A DNA stretch of 64,000 nucleotides, from positions 1-64,000 of the forward strand of contig JAACDB010000082.1 of NCBI GenBank assembly GCA_009937095.1. Direction: 5' to 3'. The position numbers and the translations under genes were made by a program. The notes beneath the pieces were generated by a model. The model had not been told where the DNA came from. It saw only the letters and a list, made by a program, of their open reading frames with translations, and ran no database searches. Of the stretch, positions 31,808 through 42,482 are shown piece after piece (the stretch's first letter is position 1; each line of letters starts with the position of its first letter). Source of the stretch: Verrucomicrobiota bacterium (GTDB lineage Bacteria; Verrucomicrobiota; Verrucomicrobiia; Opitutales; Coraliomargaritaceae).

Positions 31808-34333
31808 CTAGGGCGCTACAACGACGTCCATGATGTAGAATGCCTTGGCGGTTGCCTGTGTTGAAAACAGCGAGCGTTCAACGACATTTTCGACGGTATT
31901 ATCGTTGCTGTCGTCGGTGACGGAGATCACTTGCGTTGTTCCAAGCTCCCAGTTTGGGTTGGCTAAATCAGTGGTTCGCCAAATTCGCAGGGCGGAAAAG
32001 TTATTGGCACTCTTGCGACGGCTGTACTGAACCTCCATATACTTGCTACCGCTATTCTCAATGATTTGAGTGCTGACGTTGCGGGCTGAGCTACTGTTGG
32101 TAGGGTCGGAGCCCAAGGCATATTCCAGTACGTTTGACAGGGAGTCTCCGTCATCGTCGCTTGTTTTTGACCCACTGAGGCTGTTGTCATTTGCAAATTC
32201 CTGGTAGCCGGCCGAGGTCGTTTGAGTGAGGGTGATGTTATCCAGTTGTATCACGTTCAAATCCGTACCGTTACCGTTGGGGCCTTCGGTATCAAAATTG
32301 GATGCGATGCCTTCAATGGGAATCCAGAAATAGAGATCGCTCGCATTTGCCATGTCAGAATCGACATCAACAGTCCATGAGAATGATACCGTGTCGCCGA
32401 TCGTTGCGCCGGTAAGCTCAGTAAAGGTGCGGGATTTTTTAGTGGCCCCGGTCATCCGCAATTCGATATTCACAAAATCTGTGGTCGCGGGCACTGCTTG
32501 GACCAGCATGTCAAAAGCAAGGGTCACTTTGTCGCCCACATTTAATGTGACGGGTAGGGCGCTGTTTTTGTTGGAAATAGACCCAAAGCCTTGCGTTAGG
32601 ACTGAGGTGGGCCCGGTGCTTGCCTGCAAAACGTTTCCATCGCCAAATGCAACATTGGTGGTGATGGCAGCAACAGCATGATTACTGGTATCCAGGTCAG
32701 TGTCATAGCCGGTATTCTTGACGGGGCTGTTTATGTTGACGGTGTCACCATTTGTCATGCTGGAAAAATCTTCGCTAAACAGAGTGGAGCTGGTGTTAAT
32801 GGTTGCTCCATAGCTGGGTGCCGTGCGGTCGGTACTTCCGCGAATCTCCCAATAACGATTATACATCGAGGTAACGCGGCTGGCCTGAGCGGGGTCATTG
32901 ATGAGATTTGAGCCATCAGCCTCGTTTGGATTGTCACTCAAGTTGAAGAGCTTTCTTGCAGTGGTATCAGCTTGAGTCAGGCTGTTATGGTTGGCGGTTG
33001 ATTGGATGATCAACTTCCAGTCGCCCTGGCGAAACATCAATTCGTTACCATTGCCACCCTGTTGCATCAGTTCCGTCCTCGGCGTAAAGGAACTGTTGCC
33101 GAGGAAGAGCGGAAAAATACTTTGAGAATCCAATGCCTGGGTATCGGGGAAACTGGCTTCCATGGTTTCGGCAATGGTAGCGAGGATGTCGGTTCCGTTG
33201 ACCAGTGCGTTGCTGGTCGTATTTGCGTCGATAACAGAGGGCCACACCGCAATGAATGGGACACGCTGACCGCCCTCAAAGGCCGTGTTTTTAGTGCCGC
33301 GATATCCGCCGCTCGAGTTGTGCCCTGCGGATAGCGCAGTCGTATCATACAAACCTCCATTGTCGGAGGTAAAAAGAATCAAAGTGTTTTCATATTCCCC
33401 GGCAGCCTTCAGGGCATCCACGATCTTTTTGACCTCCAAGTCCAGAACCCGATTCATATCCAAGTGGGCGGATGGCGTGGTGCCCGCGATGGTCTCGCCA
33501 TCAATCGAAACGGGCGGGGTGTGGGGAAGGTGCACCGCCGGGCTGCAGTAGTACAACATAAAGGGTGCGCTTCCTGAGGCACTACTGGCGATGAATGCGG
33601 CAGCCTTGTCCGCAAGTAACATATTCAGCTCGGTCGCATCCCAGTTGGAATCACCGATGCCGGGACCTTTTTCAACAAAATTCGCGTTGTTGTAAAAGAC
33701 GAGGGTGGATCCCGCTTCCCAAGGGTACCAGGAACCGTTTTCATGGGCAACGTAAGTGGGTCCCTGCACGCCACAGGCTACCGTGAAATCATAGTCGAAC
33801 CCAAGGTTCTGTGGGCCTCGGCCGACCCAAGTCGTCATGTCCACTTGTGCCGGAGTGGAATTTTCATCCACTTGACGCGTTATATTGGTTGTTCCGGTGG
33901 CGTAAAAATCACCGCCCAAATGCCACTTCCCGACAAATCCAGTCGTGTAGCCTGCAGATTTTGCCAAAGAGCCAAGTGTTGTGTCTGTTGTGGCAATGGC
34001 ATTGAGGTCAAAGGTTCCCCAAACACCTCCGGGTTGGTAGGAGCGGTAATTATATTTACCCGTCATGACCGCAAAACGCGTTGGAGCGCACAAGGCCGCA
34101 GGTGAGTGGGCATCGGTAAACCAGAGCCCTTCATTTGCGAGCGCGTCAATGTTCGGCGTGGGCGCTAAAGGCGCAGTACCGGTCCGCGCGGTGTGTTCGC
34201 GCCCCACATCGCCCAAGCCGAGGTCATCGGCTAAAATAACGACTATGTTTGGTTTTTCTATTCCCACCAGCGAACTGACCCAGCAAAGCAAGGAGATAAA
34301 AATTACGTTAAAGTGAGGAATTTTTGGGCGCAT
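31808..34333 (-). CDS. Exported modular sulfatase with beta-sandwich and calcium-binding tail
   Basis: An 841-residue protein starting at ATG 34333 with a signal peptide (FNVIFISLLCWVSSLVG). Residues 25-510 are the sulfatase: NIVVILADDLGLGD, ALCAPTRFAVMTGKYNYRSY (motif CAPTR), GKWHLGG, TSDNGGLYD. Residues ~525-725 form a jelly-roll-like module (FSEDFSSMTNGDTVNINSP). A calcium-binding thrombospondin-3-like turn (DDDGDSLSNVLEYALGSDP) follows and a final ~80-residue beta domain ends the protein, a tail common on exported enzymes of this phylum. The first part is paralogous to the adjacent sulfatase. Its promoter region carries site C of the proposed operator. Confidence 0.9.
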   Translation of the reverse strand: MRPKIPHFNVIFISLLCWVSSLVGIEKPNIVVILADDLGLGDVGREHTARTGTAPLAPTPNIDALANEGLWFTDAHSPAALCAPTRFAVMTGKYNYRSYQPGGVWGTFDLNAIATTDTTLGSLAKSAGYTTGFVGKWHLGGDFYATGTTNITRQVDENSTPAQVDMTTWVGRGPQNLGFDYDFTVACGVQGPTYVAHENGSWYPWEAGSTLVFYNNANFVEKGPGIGDSNWDATELNMLLADKAAAFIASSASGSAPFMLYYCSPAVHLPHTPPVSIDGETIAGTTPSAHLDMNRVLDLEVKKIVDALKAAGEYENTLILFTSDNGGLYDTTALSAGHNSSGGYRGTKNTAFEGGQRVPFIAVWPSVIDANTTSNALVNGTDILATIAETMEASFPDTQALDSQSIFPLFLGNSSFTPRTELMQQGGNGNELMFRQGDWKLIIQSTANHNSLTQADTTARKLFNLSDNPNEADGSNLINDPAQASRVTSMYNRYWEIRGSTDRTAPSYGATINTSSTLFSEDFSSMTNGDTVNINSPVKNTGYDTDLDTSNHAVAAITTNVAFGDGNVLQASTGPTSVLTQGFGSISNKNSALPVTLNVGDKVTLAFDMLVQAVPATTDFVNIELRMTGATKKSRTFTELTGATIGDTVSFSWTVDVDSDMANASDLYFWIPIEGIASNFDTEGPNGNGTDLNVIQLDNITLTQTTSAGYQEFANDNSLSGSKTSDDDGDSLSNVLEYALGSDPTNSSSARNVSTQIIENSGSKYMEVQYSRRKSANNFSALRIWRTTDLANPNWELGTTQVISVTDDSNDNTVENVVERSLFSTQATAKAFYIMDVVVAP

Positions 34334-34389
34334 TATTAAGAGGGAACGAGGATAGTAGTAATAGAAATTCACTCAAACTAGCCAATGGC

Positions 34390-34425
34390 TTTTCACGTGT
34401 AAAGTTCATATCTTCATTGAAGCAA
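34390..34425 (-). promoter_or_regulatory. Promoter and candidate LacI operator, site C
   Basis: On the minus strand TTGCTT (34425-34420), 16 bases, then TTTACACGTGAAAA (34403-34390), centred on CG. It ends 56 bases before the start of the modular sulfatase. Spacing is the same as at site A. Confidence 0.6.
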
Positions 34426-34524
34426 TTAATACAGACAACGAGCCCGAATGTTCGTTCCTAAGCCACATATAAACCCTGATTCGGCTTCTAAGGCTAAATT
34501 TCCCTGCACTGAGTCAGCGGGGAT

Positions 34525-34545
34525 CCGCTTTCAACGCGGTTTTTA
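34525..34545 (+). terminator. Possible weak terminator or leader hairpin upstream of acs
   Basis: CCGC (34525-34528) and GCGG (34536-34539) followed by TTTTT. The stem has only four base pairs and no gene on this strand ends nearby, so it may belong to the acs leader. Confidence 0.25.
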
Positions 34546-34625
34546 TAATTTGCCTATTATTACTAGCTTAAAAAAGTTTGGTTAATCGTTGTCATTAAAT
34601 AAGCTAATCTTCCAAATAAGAACCT

Positions 34626-36587
34626 ATGACTGCATCCCCTGATCCCATTGAAACTGTCTCGCATGAAAACCGTAGCTTTGCGCCGCCAAAAGCCTTTGCT
34701 GACGGTGCGCGAATAGGTAGCGAGGCCGCTTATCAGGAGTTGTATCAACGCAGCATTGCGGACCCGGAGGGCTTTTGGGCGGAAGCCGCACAGGACTTGC
34801 ATTGGTTTAAGCCATGGGATTCCGTTTTGGATTCAAGCGAAGCGCCCTTTTATAAATGGTTTTCCGGCAGTCGTACCAATATTAGTTACAATTGCCTCGA
34901 TCGCCATCTGGAGAACGGTCTCGGTGACCGGGTCGCGCTTCATTGGGAGGGCGAACCCGGCGACCAGAAGACTCTGACTTTCCGTGATCTGCATGCGGAG
35001 GTTTGCCGCTTCGCCAATGTGCTGAAAAAAATGGGCGTTCAGAAAGGGGATCGCGTGGCGGTTTATCTTCCCATGATTCCCGAGTTGGCTGTTTCGGTCC
35101 TCGCTTGTGCGCGTATTGGAGCCGTGCATTCCGTGATCTTTGGCGGCTTCTCGGCGGATTCCATTCGCGACCGTGTATTGGACAGCGAGACGCGGATGGT
35201 AATCACCGCCGATGGCGGCTACCGTCGCGGTAAAATTCTGGAGCTTAAAAAGATCGTCGACGAAGGCGTTGCGCAATGTGACTGCGTAAAGGATGTACTC
35301 GTGATTAAGCGTGGCGGGCATCACGAGATAGACTGTCCCATGTTGGAGGGTCGCGATGTTTGGTACGAGGATCTTGCGGGTGGGGTTGAGGTTGACTGCC
35401 CCGCCGAGCACATGGAGGCCGAAGATTTGCTGTTCTTGCTCTATACCAGCGGAACGACCGGCAAGCCCAAGGGCATCATGCACACCACCGCAGGCTATCA
35501 GGTCTTCACTTATCTAACCTCAAAGTATGTTTTTGATCTTAAGCCCGAGGATGTTTATTGGTGTACCGCCGATGTGGGTTGGGTCACCGGACACAGCTAT
35601 ATTGTTTACGGTATCCTGCAAAACGGAGTGACACAGGTCATGTATGAGGGTGCCCCCGATTTCCCGGATCAAGGTCGCTTCTGGGAGATCATCGAACGTT
35701 ACAAAGTATCGACTTGTTATACCGCACCCACTGCCATTCGAGCCTTCATGAAATGGGGCGACGCTTGGCTGGCGGAGAAGGATTTGAGCTCCTTGCGTTT
35801 GCTGGGAACGGTTGGAGAACCGATTAATCCCGAGGCTTGGATGTGGTACCACAAACAGGTAGGCGCGGAGCGTTGCCCCATTGTGGACACCTGGTGGCAA
35901 ACTGAAACGGGAGGCCACATGCTCACCCCCATGCCCGGTGCGACTGCTACCAAGCCCGGTTGCGCGACCGTTCCGTTCTTTGGAATCGAGCCGGATATCT
36001 TAACCGACGAAGGCGAATCGGTTGAGGCGGGCATCCTGGCCATCAAGCAGCCCTGGCCGGGAATGCTACGCGGAATTTATGGGGATCCCCAGCGCTTTAA
36101 AGATACGTATTGGTGCAAGTGGGGCGGGAAATATTATTTTCCCGGAGATGGAGCCAGACGAGATGAGGACGGCTACTACTGGATACTTGGACGAGTCGAT
36201 GACGTGGTGAATGTCTCGGGTCACCGTATTGGCACTGCCGAACTGGAAAGTGTTTTTGTGGAGCATGCCGACGTAGCGGAGTCTGCCGTGATTGGCATTC
36301 CTCACGAAATCAAAGGGCAGGGACTCATTGCTTTTGTGACGGTCATTGATGGTCGTGCGCATGATGATCATTTACGCAAGGAATTGGTTGCCATGATTGA
36401 CAAGAGCATCGGCAAATTTGCCCGACCTGAGCGTATTGTTTTTTCCCATGATCTGCCCAAAACCCGCTCCGGTAAAATCATGCGCCGCCTCTTGCGCGAT
36501 ATCGCAGAGGGACGGGAACTTGGAAATACGACCACCCTTGCCGACCCGGGGGTTGTTGAGAATCTCCAAATTCAATTTGATAAGTAG
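34626..36587 (+). CDS. acs: Acetyl-CoA synthetase (AMP-forming)
   Basis: A 653-residue cytoplasmic enzyme that makes acetyl-CoA from acetate, ATP and CoA through acetyl-AMP. The ACS N-terminal region is followed by the ANL core: P-loop-like YTSGTTGKPKGIMHTTAGY (around residue 275), WWQTETGGHMLTP, PGDGARRDEDGYYWILGRVDD and the C-terminal lysine in KTRSGKIMRRLLR, whose acetylation controls the enzyme in many bacteria. Length is standard. It precedes DUF4212 and a Na+/solute symporter, which together form an acetate uptake and activation unit. The 253 bases upstream hold site C, a hairpin and AT-rich sequence. Confidence 0.96.
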   Translation: MTASPDPIETVSHENRSFAPPKAFADGARIGSEAAYQELYQRSIADPEGFWAEAAQDLHWFKPWDSVLDSSEAPFYKWFSGSRTNISYNCLDRHLENGLGDRVALHWEGEPGDQKTLTFRDLHAEVCRFANVLKKMGVQKGDRVAVYLPMIPELAVSVLACARIGAVHSVIFGGFSADSIRDRVLDSETRMVITADGGYRRGKILELKKIVDEGVAQCDCVKDVLVIKRGGHHEIDCPMLEGRDVWYEDLAGGVEVDCPAEHMEAEDLLFLLYTSGTTGKPKGIMHTTAGYQVFTYLTSKYVFDLKPEDVYWCTADVGWVTGHSYIVYGILQNGVTQVMYEGAPDFPDQGRFWEIIERYKVSTCYTAPTAIRAFMKWGDAWLAEKDLSSLRLLGTVGEPINPEAWMWYHKQVGAERCPIVDTWWQTETGGHMLTPMPGATATKPGCATVPFFGIEPDILTDEGESVEAGILAIKQPWPGMLRGIYGDPQRFKDTYWCKWGGKYYFPGDGARRDEDGYYWILGRVDDVVNVSGHRIGTAELESVFVEHADVAESAVIGIPHEIKGQGLIAFVTVIDGRAHDDHLRKELVAMIDKSIGKFARPERIVFSHDLPKTRSGKIMRRLLRDIAEGRELGNTTTLADPGVVENLQIQFDK

Positions 36588-36661
36588 TGCATTCACGCTG
36601 CGCCCGAGCGCGACCAAGCGTATAGCGCATCCCCAAACGAATCGAACCATCGTCACAACCC

Positions 36662-36928
36662 ATGAAAGATAAAAACCCCAAATCTCACTGGCGCGCCAGC
36701 TTACGCCTTACCGGCATTCTGCTCACGAGCTGGTTTGTCCTCGGCTATGTCGGGCCCATCCTGTGTCGCGACTGGCTCGATGCAAATTTCCCGACAATCG
36801 GTACCGCGCCCTTTGGTTTCTGGCTTGCCCAGCAAGGTTCCATTATCGGCTTTGTACTGATTCTCATTATCTACGCGGTTTGCATGAACCGTGCCGATAA
36901 AAAATATGGTTACAACGAGGAGGACTAA
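36662..36928 (+). CDS. DUF4212 small membrane subunit of a solute:Na+ symporter
   Basis: An 88-residue protein with two membrane helices (RLTGILLTSWFVLGYVGPIL and GFVLILIIYAVCMNRADK), the composition of the DUF4212 family. These proteins occur directly before VC_2705-type symporters and are thought to be their small subunits. Here the symporter begins only 3 bases after the stop codon. Located between acs and the symporter, it should serve acetate or another short carboxylate. Confidence 0.88.
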   Translation: MKDKNPKSHWRASLRLTGILLTSWFVLGYVGPILCRDWLDANFPTIGTAPFGFWLAQQGSIIGFVLILIIYAVCMNRADKKYGYNEED

Positions 36929-36931
36929 ACC

Positions 36932-38770
36932 ATGGACATTTCTCAAAGTACCCTGAACCTTATTTTTATCTCCGCTACGTTTGCGGTCTACATCGTCATT
37001 GCTGCGCGATCACGGGCGGCTTCAACGAAAGAATACTATGTCGCCGGTGGCGGTGTTTCACCCCTGGCGAATGGTATGGCAACTGCCGCGGACTGGATGT
37101 CTGCCGCGACCTTTATTTCAATGGCAGGAGCGGTTGCCATCAGCGGTTTTGATGCCTCGCGTTTCTTGATGGGTTGGACAGGGGGATTCGTTCTTTTGAC
37201 GATGCTCATGGTTCCCTTCCTGCGCAAATGCAACAAGGCGACTGTACCGGATTTTATTGGCGATCGCTACTATTCCCGTACCGCTCGCGCGGTGGCGGTA
37301 ATTTGTGCGATTTTCATTTGCATGACCTACATTATGGGTCAAATGCGCGGAGTGGGGGTTGTCTTTTCGCAACTCTTCGGAATCAGCATTCCCGCCGGGG
37401 TGATCAGCGGGGCGGCTATCGTCTTTATTTACGCAGGCATGGGTGGGATGAAAGGGATTACCTACACCCAGGTGGCGCAGTATAGCGTGATGGCATTCTC
37501 CTACACCATCCCCGCCGTATTCATTGCCATGGCGCTGACGGGTAATGTTGTGCCGCAACTGGGCTTGATTGGTAATTACACCGCCGATGGGACCGCCGTT
37601 CCATTTCTTACGAAACTGAATGCCATCAATACAGAACTTGGCTTTGCGGAATACACCTCCGGTAAACTTTCCACGATAAACTTGTTCTGTATCACGGCTG
37701 CCTTGATGTGCGGCACTGCGGGCCTGCCTCACGTTATCGTGCGCTTTTTTACCGTTAAAGATGTCAAGGCCGTGCGTAAATCAGCTTGCTGGACCCTCGG
37801 TTTTATTGCGGTGATTTATTTGACCGCGCCGACCATCGGAGCGTTTTCCCGTGTCAACCTCATTGAAACGCTCCACACCACCAGCTACAGCGAAGCTCCT
37901 TATTGGTTCAAGGAATTTGAAAAGACCGGTCAAATGGCATGGGTCGACAAAAACAACGACGGACGCATCCAATACTTTGGGCCCGGTAAGTCCGAAGCGG
38001 GCACTTTTACGGTGTTTCAGGGCAAGGGTCCGCAATATCCTGAATACGATGCCCCCGAGGAACAACGCATCGGTATTCACGGGCAACGCCTGATCGCTAA
38101 CAAAGCCGACTTTTCCAATCCCAACGAACTTTACTCTGGCAACGACATCATGGTGATGGCGAATCCCTACATGGCGGGTCTGCCGCCTTGGGTCATTGCC
38201 TTGTTGATGGCAGGTTGTATTGCAGCGGCGCTCTCCACGGCAGCGGGTCTCCTCTTGGTCTTATCCACTTCCATCTCGCATGACTTGATGAAGAAAATCA
38301 TCAAACCCGATCTGACCGATAAGGAAGAGGTCAATTTTGCACGCTTTGCGTCTTTCGCGGCACTGGTTGTGGCTGCTTATTTCGGAGTCAATCCGCCTTC
38401 CGCCTTTATTGCAAAAACGGTGGCCTTTGCCTTCGGCCTGGCGGCGTCCTCTTTTTTCCCGACACTCTTAATGGGCATCTTTTCCTCGCGTGTGAACCGT
38501 GAAGGGGGGATTGCCGGTATGATTTGCGGGATTGCTTTCACGAGTAGTTATATCGTTTATTTCCAATTCCTGGGTGGAACCAAGGAACAGCTTTTCCTCG
38601 GGATTACGCCGGAGGGCATCGGCTTTGTGGGCATGCTCATTAATTTCATGGTCGCCTTTGCGGTCAGTAGCATGACCAAGCCCCCGCCTCAGCATATCAC
38701 GGAAATGGTTGCCAATATCCGAACCCCCAGTGGCTCGCCAAAGACGCCGCCCGAGGACTTCGAAATCTAG
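36932..38770 (+). CDS. Sodium:solute symporter, VC_2705 type (acetate/carboxylate)
   Basis: A 612-residue SSS-family transporter with about 13 helices. The SSS motifs are visible, such as [31 protein letters not shown] near residue 35-65 (quoted by region), the G-rich [12 protein letters not shown] and [12 protein letters not shown]-like segments. A loop near residues 330-390 carries [18 protein letters not shown], an EF-hand-like aspartate stretch often seen in VC_2705 members. Start by ATG 3 bases after DUF4212. Context with acs points to acetate, though pyruvate or propionate cannot be excluded. Confidence 0.9.
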   Translation: MDISQSTLNLIFISATFAVYIVIAARSRAASTKEYYVAGGGVSPLANGMATAADWMSAATFISMAGAVAISGFDASRFLMGWTGGFVLLTMLMVPFLRKCNKATVPDFIGDRYYSRTARAVAVICAIFICMTYIMGQMRGVGVVFSQLFGISIPAGVISGAAIVFIYAGMGGMKGITYTQVAQYSVMAFSYTIPAVFIAMALTGNVVPQLGLIGNYTADGTAVPFLTKLNAINTELGFAEYTSGKLSTINLFCITAALMCGTAGLPHVIVRFFTVKDVKAVRKSACWTLGFIAVIYLTAPTIGAFSRVNLIETLHTTSYSEAPYWFKEFEKTGQMAWVDKNNDGRIQYFGPGKSEAGTFTVFQGKGPQYPEYDAPEEQRIGIHGQRLIANKADFSNPNELYSGNDIMVMANPYMAGLPPWVIALLMAGCIAAALSTAAGLLLVLSTSISHDLMKKIIKPDLTDKEEVNFARFASFAALVVAAYFGVNPPSAFIAKTVAFAFGLAASSFFPTLLMGIFSSRVNREGGIAGMICGIAFTSSYIVYFQFLGGTKEQLFLGITPEGIGFVGMLINFMVAFAVSSMTKPPPQHITEMVANIRTPSGSPKTPPEDFEI

Positions 38771-38783
38771 CCGCGGTTGCTCC

Positions 38784-39668
38784 TTAATTCAGCAGACGCT
38801 TGAAGTTCTCGCCCATGAGTGCTTCAAGCGTTTTTGCATCCAGGGTTGTATCCCGCTTGATGTAATCAAGGTAGTGCCTGAAGTCGGCCTGTTTCTGATG
38901 GCGCGGGAAGAGACGCAAGGGGTAGTCACTTCCAAAGAGTAATTTATCCGGCCCTGCACGCTTGAAGGCTTGCTCGAAAACATCTGCCGAATGGAGCAGG
39001 GGACTTGCCGAGCAATCGAAGTATACGTTTTGCGGGAGATCGATTGGGCCTGTTTCCGGTGGGTGAAGCAGGAGATCACCGCCCCAATGCGCGAGCACCA
39101 GAGAAAGCTCAGGAGCGCTTTCAGCGAGCGCAATGATTTCATCGTGCGGGGTAGCGACAGCGTCGGGGTGTTGTCGTCCGATGGTGCCGGTAACATGCAG
39201 GTTGACGGGCCAGTTATTTTTAGAACACCAATCCGCTAATTCCAGCCAGCCTTCACTGCGGGCATTGAATCCCTGCACACCGTGATGTAATTCGCCCACG
39301 CCGCGAAGTCCCAACTCAGCCGCCGCCTCCAGTTGTTGGCCAAGCGCTTCGCCGGGGTGAATGGCGGCAAATCCGATGAAACGATCCGGGGCAGTTTTTA
39401 CCCAATCGGCAATCGTTTGGTTGTGCCAGCAACAGGTAGCGGCATGTTCCCAGTACCAGCCCAGTAGTACCGCTTGATCGATACCCGCAGCATCCATATC
39501 AGCGAGCATACGTTCAGGAGTCGCCCAGTCCTGAATCGAAGGGCGATCGGAAGGCGCTACCAGTTTTGCCCAATGTGCTTCGTCATGTATAGATGTCCAC
39601 GCAAGTGGATCCGCGCTCAGTTCCTGCGGGTAAGCATGCGTATGGCAGTCGATGACGGTAGCGGGCAT
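38784..39668 (-). CDS. Metal-dependent amidohydrolase (TIM-barrel, amidohydrolase_2 type)
   Basis: A 294-residue TIM-barrel protein. The metal-binding HxH sits in VIDCHTHAYPQ near the N-terminus; other ligand candidates are the His of LHVTGTIG and VLAHWGGDLL, and the Asp of LFGSDYPLRLFP, in the order of the amidohydrolase_2 (ACMSD-like) family. The family covers decarboxylases and lactonases, so the substrate cannot be given. It follows hisF on the same strand by 47 bases, but there is no sign of involvement in histidine synthesis. Confidence 0.83.
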   Translation of the reverse strand: MPATVIDCHTHAYPQELSADPLAWTSIHDEAHWAKLVAPSDRPSIQDWATPERMLADMDAAGIDQAVLLGWYWEHAATCCWHNQTIADWVKTAPDRFIGFAAIHPGEALGQQLEAAAELGLRGVGELHHGVQGFNARSEGWLELADWCSKNNWPVNLHVTGTIGRQHPDAVATPHDEIIALAESAPELSLVLAHWGGDLLLHPPETGPIDLPQNVYFDCSASPLLHSADVFEQAFKRAGPDKLLFGSDYPLRLFPRHQKQADFRHYLDYIKRDTTLDAKTLEALMGENFKRLLN

Positions 39669-39715
39669 AAGTTCAAGGATGCCGTCCGGCTTTGTGCGGG
39701 CAACCGCAATTTATA

Positions 39716-40474
39716 CTAGAGGCGCACGGGAATGCCCGCTTCCTGCAGGGCTGCTTTAGCCTGCGCAATGGTATAAGTGCCAAAGTGAAAAATCGAGGCC
39801 GCCAGTACCGCGCTTGCCCGACCTTCTGTAAAAGCTGCTTCCAGATGGTCCAGGGTTCCTGCGCCGCCTGAAGCGATGACCGGTATACTGACTGCTTCAC
39901 TCACCGCCCGCGTCAGGGGGAGATCATAACCGTCTTTTGTACCGTCGGCATCCATACTGGTAAGGAGGATTTCCCCCGCGCCGAGTTCGGTTACCCGTTG
40001 CGCCCATTCAAGCGCGTCGATTCCGGTGGGGTTGCGGCCGCCATGCGTATAAACCTCCCATTTGCCCGCTGCGGTTTGTTTCGCGTCCATCGCTACCACG
40101 ATGCATTGGTTACCGAACTTTAAAGCCGCATCCGAAACCAGCGAGGGATCCTTAAGGGCGGCCGTATTGAGGCTCACCTTGTCTGCGCCGGCGTTCAGCA
40201 TGACGCGGATGTCTTCAAGGGTGCGAATCCCACCGCCTACGGTAAGTGGCATGAAGCATTCTGAAGCAGTGCGCTCAACGACGTCGTGCATGATAGCGCG
40301 TTCGTCACTCGATGCCGTGATGTCGAGAAAGACCAACTCGTCTGCACCTTGCGCCTCGTAAGCCTTGGCTTGTTCAACTGGGTCACCTGCATCGACGAGG
40401 TTGACGAAATTGACGCCTTTTACCACACGGCCACCATGCACATCCAAACAGGGAATGATACGGTTGGAAAGCAT
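39716..40474 (-). CDS. hisF: Imidazole glycerol phosphate synthase subunit HisF
   Basis: A 252-residue (beta/alpha)8 cyclase subunit that takes ammonia from HisH to make imidazole glycerol phosphate and AICAR in histidine synthesis. Diagnostic parts: [18 protein letters not shown] with the catalytic Asp near residue 11, [23 protein letters not shown], and [16 protein letters not shown] with the second catalytic Asp near residue 131. Length is standard. hisH is not adjacent; the gene after it (minus direction) is an amidohydrolase, so the histidine pathway is dispersed in this genome. Confidence 0.96.
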   Translation of the reverse strand: MLSNRIIPCLDVHGGRVVKGVNFVNLVDAGDPVEQAKAYEAQGADELVFLDITASSDERAIMHDVVERTASECFMPLTVGGGIRTLEDIRVMLNAGADKVSLNTAALKDPSLVSDAALKFGNQCIVVAMDAKQTAAGKWEVYTHGGRNPTGIDALEWAQRVTELGAGEILLTSMDADGTKDGYDLPLTRAVSEAVSIPVIASGGAGTLDHLEAAFTEGRASAVLAASIFHFGTYTIAQAKAALQEAGIPVRL

Positions 40475-40493
40475 GGGGTAGGTCGGGCTTGGA

Positions 40494-42269
40494 TTATTCG
40501 TCCGCGAAAGTAATGTCCGGCTCGAAGGAAAGTGCGAGGCGGTATTGCACTCCCGGTCGCATCACGAGTTTGTGGTCGCGCTCAAGGATTTGCAGGTAGT
40601 GCATGTTGCCGTAATGGGTGCGGTACTTGGGATTGTTGGTAACGGTCTCAAGGGTTTTCCATTCTGCCTGAAAATCGTCGCGGATGACATTGGCGCGTTG
40701 ACCTTCTGCGCCCAGCGTAAAGGCAGTCCCCACGCGATGAGTGCTGTGGGGCGCACTGATGGCCAGAACATAGCGAAGGCGATCAAGGGTGACTTGTTGT
40801 TTAACACTGAAGCTGTATTCGCAGCTGATCTTGCCTTTTAAGAAAGTCCATACGACTTTGCAGCTACCCAATCCGTTGACGAAAGTTTCATCGGTGGTGA
40901 TCAATTCGGGTTGATCATATTTAAAGACCAAGGCGTTGCGGGTCCCGATGCTGGTGGTGCAATTCTTACCATAGAAGGCGGGCACAATGACTTTGTCGCC
41001 AAAGGTAAGTTCCGGTGTCATGATGGGCAAGTAGGTGTCCGAGGGCCAATCAAAGATTCCGGGTGAATGAGGAAAGGGCAGGGAGGAACTGGTATGGCGT
41101 GCTTCGGGAATGTTGCCTACCAATGGCAATTGAAAAGCGAGCCCACTTTCCGGATCCTGGTAGAGGAAGAGCCCTTGCTCTTTCCGGTGGGATTTATCGA
41201 AATTTACAAAGCGCGCGACTTTGCGTGAAGGCACGGGCGTGGCGGGAGCGGCACTGCCGCCAATGGCCCGGGCGAGTCGCGCCCACTGGCAAAGATAACG
41301 GGCCGCATCAAAATTTGCCATGCGGGTCGTGTGATAGCCCACAGTGTCGCGCTCGGCATCACGAATAACCAGGTCGCCGTTCTCCTGATCCAGGTAGGTT
41401 GCGAAAAAGTTCATGAAAAGGCGACGGACGGTATCGAGGTAAAGGTCGCGTTGATTCGCAGTAATCCAATCGTCACGTAATGCCTGCATGATTAAGCTAA
41501 TGCAGTGCATCTGACCGTAGGCACCAATCGAGCGTCCGTATGCCCAGCCAATGCCATCCTGACGCACGAGGTCCGGAATCAACTTAAGGTATTTTTCGCT
41601 GTGGCTCCGCAGGCTGGGAAGTTTCCGTTCGCGCAAATTTATATTGGCGTGCAATTGGAGTGCCTGACGAATGAAAACAAAGGACATAACGCCGTAGATA
41701 TCAAAGGCTCCGCCGATGCTTACGCTCGTGCCAGCGGCATCATCCGCAAAGCCTCCGCTGGAGTTGCTTTCAATCCGATCGGTGAAGCGATCAATCAGGC
41801 GACCGGTTTCATCTTTTTTGGAGAGACCGAGGCTGAAACGGGTCACTGCTTTGGCAATGTTGAAACTTTGAAAATGGTTGTCGTAGTCGCTGCGTTCGAG
41901 AAGTTGGCTATCCAGTTGCTCGCGGGTGGGGTCGAGCAGTCGTTCCCATACCGGGTTGCGTTCTTTGGAGGGTCCGAAGGATAGCAGACCGAGGGAGGAA
42001 TAGGCCAAACCATTATCAAAGTCTTCTATGGTAAAGGCTTGGGCAGTCACGCAACGCGCCACCAAATCGATTAGATCGTGATCATCCAACTTGGTCTCGT
42101 TGGTTGCGCGATAGTACTCACCGATTGCCAAGGCTGCGTGCCCCGGCTCGTCCAGACGACTCGCTTCGCCGGCAACGGGGGTGATGGAACCCTGTTCGCT
42201 AATAGAATTTAAATTATGACCCAGAATCGAACGGGCCATATCCAGGCATTGGTCAGCAAAATTTTCCAT
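40494..42269 (-). CDS. Large protein of unknown function, probable (alpha/alpha)-toroid fold
   Basis: A 591-residue protein from ATG 42269 ([16 protein letters not shown]); a longer frame starts 22 codons earlier but looks non-conserved. The first ~340 residues are helix-rich with regular aromatic and Arg residues ([43 protein letters not shown]), like toroids of glycosidases or polysaccharide lyases. Residues 360-585 are beta-rich ([29 protein letters not shown]-like strands). This resembles two-domain heparinase or PL8 architecture, but no signal peptide is present and I see no catalytic motif. Possibly a cytoplasmic glycan enzyme. It is just upstream of hisF by 19 bases. Confidence 0.55.
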   Translation of the reverse strand: MENFADQCLDMARSILGHNLNSISEQGSITPVAGEASRLDEPGHAALAIGEYYRATNETKLDDHDLIDLVARCVTAQAFTIEDFDNGLAYSSLGLLSFGPSKERNPVWERLLDPTREQLDSQLLERSDYDNHFQSFNIAKAVTRFSLGLSKKDETGRLIDRFTDRIESNSSGGFADDAAGTSVSIGGAFDIYGVMSFVFIRQALQLHANINLRERKLPSLRSHSEKYLKLIPDLVRQDGIGWAYGRSIGAYGQMHCISLIMQALRDDWITANQRDLYLDTVRRLFMNFFATYLDQENGDLVIRDAERDTVGYHTTRMANFDAARYLCQWARLARAIGGSAAPATPVPSRKVARFVNFDKSHRKEQGLFLYQDPESGLAFQLPLVGNIPEARHTSSSLPFPHSPGIFDWPSDTYLPIMTPELTFGDKVIVPAFYGKNCTTSIGTRNALVFKYDQPELITTDETFVNGLGSCKVVWTFLKGKISCEYSFSVKQQVTLDRLRYVLAISAPHSTHRVGTAFTLGAEGQRANVIRDDFQAEWKTLETVTNNPKYRTHYGNMHYLQILERDHKLVMRPGVQYRLALSFEPDITFADE

Positions 42270-42482
42270 ATTTCTTGAGGCAACAAACAATAGCCACGAA
42301 ACTTTAGAATTGGATTTCACCGAAAGCTTTGTCAACTGGAATCAAATCCAATTTGTAAAACCAATAGCTAGAGGCAAAAAATGGCTGGGTGGGCCTGCTG
42401 GGTAGGGTTATTTTGGGAGAAATTAGAGAACGATTAAAGCGGCACTTGAAGACTAGACAAACGGTTTTGTTGAGGCATCATA

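Noticed and set aside
34525-34545. Hairpin plus T run before acs as a true terminator
   Set aside because: Stem of only four base pairs and no gene on that strand ending nearby; kept as low-confidence only.
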